8,010 nt of DNA from Thermoplasmata archaeon M9B1D. GTDB lineage: Archaea; Thermoplasmatota; E2; DHVEG-1. Below the pieces are notes generated by a model. That model saw only the letters and a list, made by a program, of their open reading frames with translations. It made no database searches and was not told the DNA's origin. Made by a program: the position numbers and the translations under genes. Location: NCBI GenBank assembly GCA_002900535.1, contig MUGC01000047.1, positions 1-8,010 of the forward strand, in the 5' to 3' direction. Positions 6,347 through 8,010 of the stretch are shown piece by piece. Position 1 is the first letter of the stretch. Each line of letters starts with the position of its first letter.

Positions 6347-7579
6347 TTATCCATCCCATCCATATTTGAACACCCACGACATGTATTCTTTCCCAAAATC
6401 AACAATAACGGATCCTGCATTGATTTCGTTTCTCCCATCATTGTCACAGTCACCAATAGAAACCACTGCCAAATCGCCAAATGTATCATCAATGAGAGCT
6501 TCTTCTTCATAGGTGGCGCCATTCCATTGTAAAACATGAATGACATCAGTACCTGCACACACTTCAGCTATATTGTCATTATCAACATCGCCTACATCAA
6601 GACCTTCGATAAGTAACCCTTCACCAGGCCATTCCTTTTCGTATTTTACAATGTAACCGGAGCCGTTCCATTCAAAAATTGTTATCCGAGGTGAGTAGAA
6701 CCCGATATGAATCTCATCTTTACCATCCATATCGCTATCTTTGCACACACAAGCAAAAGGATGATTTTCATACCATTCCCCTGGTTCATCAACAAGGATG
6801 GTCGGAGTAAATTGCATAGTCTGGTTATTCCAGTTCAACACCACGACTTTATTGCCAGATCCAAGGACGATTTCATTTTCTCCATCTTCATCCACATCAC
6901 CAAGACCAGCCATGAAGACTTCGCCATTAACACCGATATCATCCCACTCAGCATATTTCACTAATTGGTTTCCATTCCATTTGAAAACAACTATTTCAGG
7001 AATCGACCGTGTCCAATCACGGCAACTCATGATTAGTTCATTAAAACCATCGTTGTCACAATCACCGATATAGCAATCAGGATTACCACCACCATTCCGT
7101 TCAACCCATGGGTTCCAAGCAATTATACGATAACGGTCATTTATAAATTTATAAACAGTTGCATGCCATGAAACCGCGATTTCGTTATTTCCATCACTCG
7201 TTAAATCACCGATAGCAAAACCATTGGAATCTTGACGAATGAACGGATAAAAAGGACATCGCAACATATACGTCTGTTCGTACGTCTGTAACTCATCGTT
7301 CCATTCCATGATACGTAACCTCGCATCTCTTCCACCAATAAGTAGCTCATTATCACCATCATTGTCGCAATCACCAATGGGTTGCGGTCCTTCATAACGA
7401 GCTCCATAAAACGGGCTTCTCCCAAAGCTCCTTTCCCATTGTATCCCATATACATCAGTCGCACTGTTCATTGATATTGAATTCTGTAGATATCTTGTCG
7501 GATCATCTAAAGAGGCTGCGGAGAGGTCAAATAATGAAAAAAAAATTATTACCATAGGAATCATCAAATATCTCTTCAT
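6347..7579 (-). CDS. Secreted FG-GAP/VCBS-like seven-repeat propeller protein
   Basis: 410 residues from ATG 7579. MKRYLMIPMVIIFFSLFDLSAAS is a signal peptide. Seven repeats of about 50 residues each carry a Ca2+-binding-type loop, D-x-D-x-D-G-x-N-E, as in integrin-like FG-GAP/VCBS propellers: DCDNDGDNE (70), DLTSDGNNE (125), DCDNDGFNE (173), DVDEDGENE (228), DSDMDGKDE (281), DVDNDNIAE (331), DCDNDGRNE (377). Loop 6 lacks the Gly and loop 2 is degenerate. Each is followed by a beta-strand and an EWN/FKWNGN-type strand. Seven repeats suggest a closed seven-bladed propeller, likely an extracellular binding or adhesion module; no catalytic motif is seen. Unlike the other two secreted proteins it ends at KYGWDG without Ig domain or tail. 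It is GC-richer than its neighbours. The GTG at 7591 lies in the ribosome-binding site, so I start at 7579. Confidence 0.85.
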   Translation of the reverse strand: MKRYLMIPMVIIFFSLFDLSAASLDDPTRYLQNSISMNSATDVYGIQWERSFGRSPFYGARYEGPQPIGDCDNDGDNELLIGGRDARLRIMEWNDELQTYEQTYMLRCPFYPFIRQDSNGFAIGDLTSDGNNEIAVSWHATVYKFINDRYRIIAWNPWVERNGGGNPDCYIGDCDNDGFNELIMSCRDWTRSIPEIVVFKWNGNQLVKYAEWDDIGVNGEVFMAGLGDVDEDGENEIVLGSGNKVVVLNWNNQTMQFTPTILVDEPGEWYENHPFACVCKDSDMDGKDEIHIGFYSPRITIFEWNGSGYIVKYEKEWPGEGLLIEGLDVGDVDNDNIAEVCAGTDVIHVLQWNGATYEEEALIDDTFGDLAVVSIGDCDNDGRNEINAGSVIVDFGKEYMSWVFKYGWDG

Positions 7580-7587
7580 AGGCTTAT

Positions 7588-7593
7588 TCACCT
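7588..7593 (-). promoter_or_regulatory. Ribosome-binding site AGGTGA that decides the FG-GAP start
   Basis: On the minus strand AAAAGGTGAATAAGCCT precedes ATG 7579. AGGTGA is a strong match to the archaeal anti-Shine-Dalgarno sequence, with 8 nt spacing. The in-frame GTG at 7591-7589 is part of this site and is therefore unlikely to be the start. Confidence 0.7.
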
Positions 7594-7721
7594 TTTATCA
7601 TTCTATTCCAACTCAAAATCATTTATATCTAGAAAAACAATGAATCCTTGTATATTTAAATTTATGTTAGGATAAAAAACGCTAGGAAAGGAGATTTGAA
7701 CACGTGGATTTCAAAATCAGT

Positions 7722-7743
7722 TTAGTTTTTTACTTAAAACTAA
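7722..7743. terminator. 8-bp inverted repeat, possible terminator hairpin
   Basis: TTAGTTTT at 7722-7729 and AAAACTAA at 7736-7743 pair perfectly around a 6-nt loop. It lies about 140 bp past the M48-type stop codon, beyond repeat C, and could be its terminator. AT-only pairing (one G-C per arm) makes it weak, and no long U-tract follows. Confidence 0.3.
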
Positions 7744-7761
7744 CAATGATAATAAATAGCA

Positions 7762-7800
7762 TGCTTACGTCGGGAAGGGAACACGAATTTACCGGTAAAA
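7762..7800 (-). repeat. Intergenic repeat, copy C
   Basis: 39 bp. On the plus strand it begins TGCTTACGTCGGGAAGG and ends CACGAATTTACCGGTAAAA. It contains TTTACCGGTAAA, a perfect 12-bp palindrome that is imperfect in A and B. The left arm has diverged (TTAC instead of TCCC), so the end-to-end hairpin possible in A and B is poor here. It lies 81 bp past the stop codon of the minus-strand M48-type gene. Confidence 0.75.
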
Positions 7801-7881
7801 AATATTAGAAAAAAGAATTGATTATGGAAATCATAAAGAAGAATAAGTTGAATATAAAAATAAATTTAACATATAAGAGGT

Positions 7882-8010
7882 TTACAATTGATTAATACGT
7901 TTTTCACCATCTTTTATCTGTAATTTTCTAAAAGCATTAATAAGATTTGCTAATCCTGTTGTTTTTGCGGCGTATCTATCAGCTTGATATTCATCTCTGA
8001 AACGTTTGAA
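7882..8010 (-). CDS. C-terminal fragment of probable M48-family (HtpX/Ste24-like) metallopeptidase
   Basis: Only the last 42 codons and the TAA stop (7884-7882) are inside the window; the gene enters from the right edge. The visible part starts FKRFRDEYQADRYAAKTTG. The EYQAD segment fits the E-x-x-A-D motif of M48 metallopeptidases, where the Glu is the third zinc ligand, and ADRYAAKTTG followed by LANLINAFRKL matches the usual helix after it. The HExxH motif and membrane segments would lie upstream and cannot be seen. HtpX and Ste24-type enzymes are integral membrane proteases that cleave membrane or prenylated proteins. This short fragment could also belong to a soluble M48 protein. It is followed by repeat copy C. 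Confidence 0.6.
   Translation of the reverse strand, partial: FKRFRDEYQADRYAAKTTGLANLINAFRKLQIKDGEKRINQL

Larger units (their letters stand above)
7580..7881. other. 302-bp intergenic region with FG-GAP promoter, hairpin and repeat copy C
   Basis: From right to left: the end of the M48-type gene, repeat copy C (7762-7800), an 8-bp inverted repeat (7722-7743), and the upstream region of the FG-GAP gene. TATA-like candidates for the latter on the minus strand are TTTAAATATA at about 7650-7660 and AGATATAAAT at 7621-7630; I cannot choose between them. A plus-strand 34-codon frame from GTG 7704 to TAG 7808 has AGGAGA 9 nt upstream, but it runs through the hairpin and repeat and is probably not a gene. 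Confidence 0.55.

Noticed and set aside
6192..6377. Minus-strand 61-codon open frame overlapping the FG-GAP 3' end
   Set aside because: It starts inside the FG-GAP gene in another frame and passes through repeat B; its FTGKFV stretch is the repeat itself, and there is no ribosome-binding site.
6313..7464. Several frames on both strands within the FG-GAP gene
   Set aside because: Shadows of the repeat-rich, GC-richer FG-GAP gene, whose frame holds seven regular D-x-D-x-D-G motifs.
7589..7591. GTG at 7591 as start of the FG-GAP protein
   Set aside because: It is part of the AGGTGA ribosome-binding site 8 nt before ATG 7579, and the ATG gives a cleaner signal peptide.
3959..7800. Intergenic repeat as a CRISPR array
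   Set aside because: The copies are 1.5-2.3 kb apart with genes between them, not separated by short spacers.
3959..7800. Repeat as a well-conserved structured RNA hairpin
   Set aside because: Arms pair fairly in A (minus strand) and B (plus strand) but poorly in C, and the strand that pairs best differs, so there is no consistent covariation.

Overview
This AT-rich window most likely comes from an archaeon, and I favour an uncultured Thermoplasmatota-like euryarchaeote. Three things support archaea: a UbiA-type prenyltransferase that looks like the enzyme for the second ether bond of archaeal lipids, TATA-like boxes upstream of several genes, and AGGTGA/AGGAG-type ribosome-binding sites. 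The secreted proteins, built from beta-propellers followed by Ig/PKD-like domains and a short amphipathic tail, also fit such lineages. The phylum is an inference; no rRNA or tRNA is present.

Layout. Minus strand 1-1684: a secreted arylsulfotransferase (ASST)-type protein with a PKD-like domain, whose last few codons lie off the left edge. A 117-bp divergent promoter region separates it from a plus-strand pair: a PAPS-type sulfotransferase (1802-2920) and a UbiA-family prenyltransferase (2976-3818). The rest is on the minus strand: a secreted seven-repeat WNKTYGG/QTNDGGYI propeller with an Ig-like domain (4031-5689), a possible 63-residue basic protein (5935-6126), a secreted seven-repeat FG-GAP/VCBS-like propeller (6347-7579), and the last 42 codons of a probable M48 metallopeptidase (7882-8010).

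How the genes may work together. Three of the genes encode exported beta-propeller proteins of three different families, so this is a cell-surface or secretome locus. The two sulfuryl-transfer enzymes stand back to back: one probably cytoplasmic and PAPS-dependent, one extracellular and PAPS-independent. The sulfotransferase is followed on the same strand by a lipid prenyltransferase. A link to sulfated surface lipids or glycans is possible but unproven.

The least explained signal is a 38-39-bp intergenic repeat in three copies (3959-3996, 6265-6303, 7762-7800). All have the same orientation, and each lies 34-81 bp past the stop codon of a minus-strand gene. The second is a C-terminal tail of about 20 residues shared by the ASST-like protein and the 552-residue propeller, although the rest of these proteins is unrelated.
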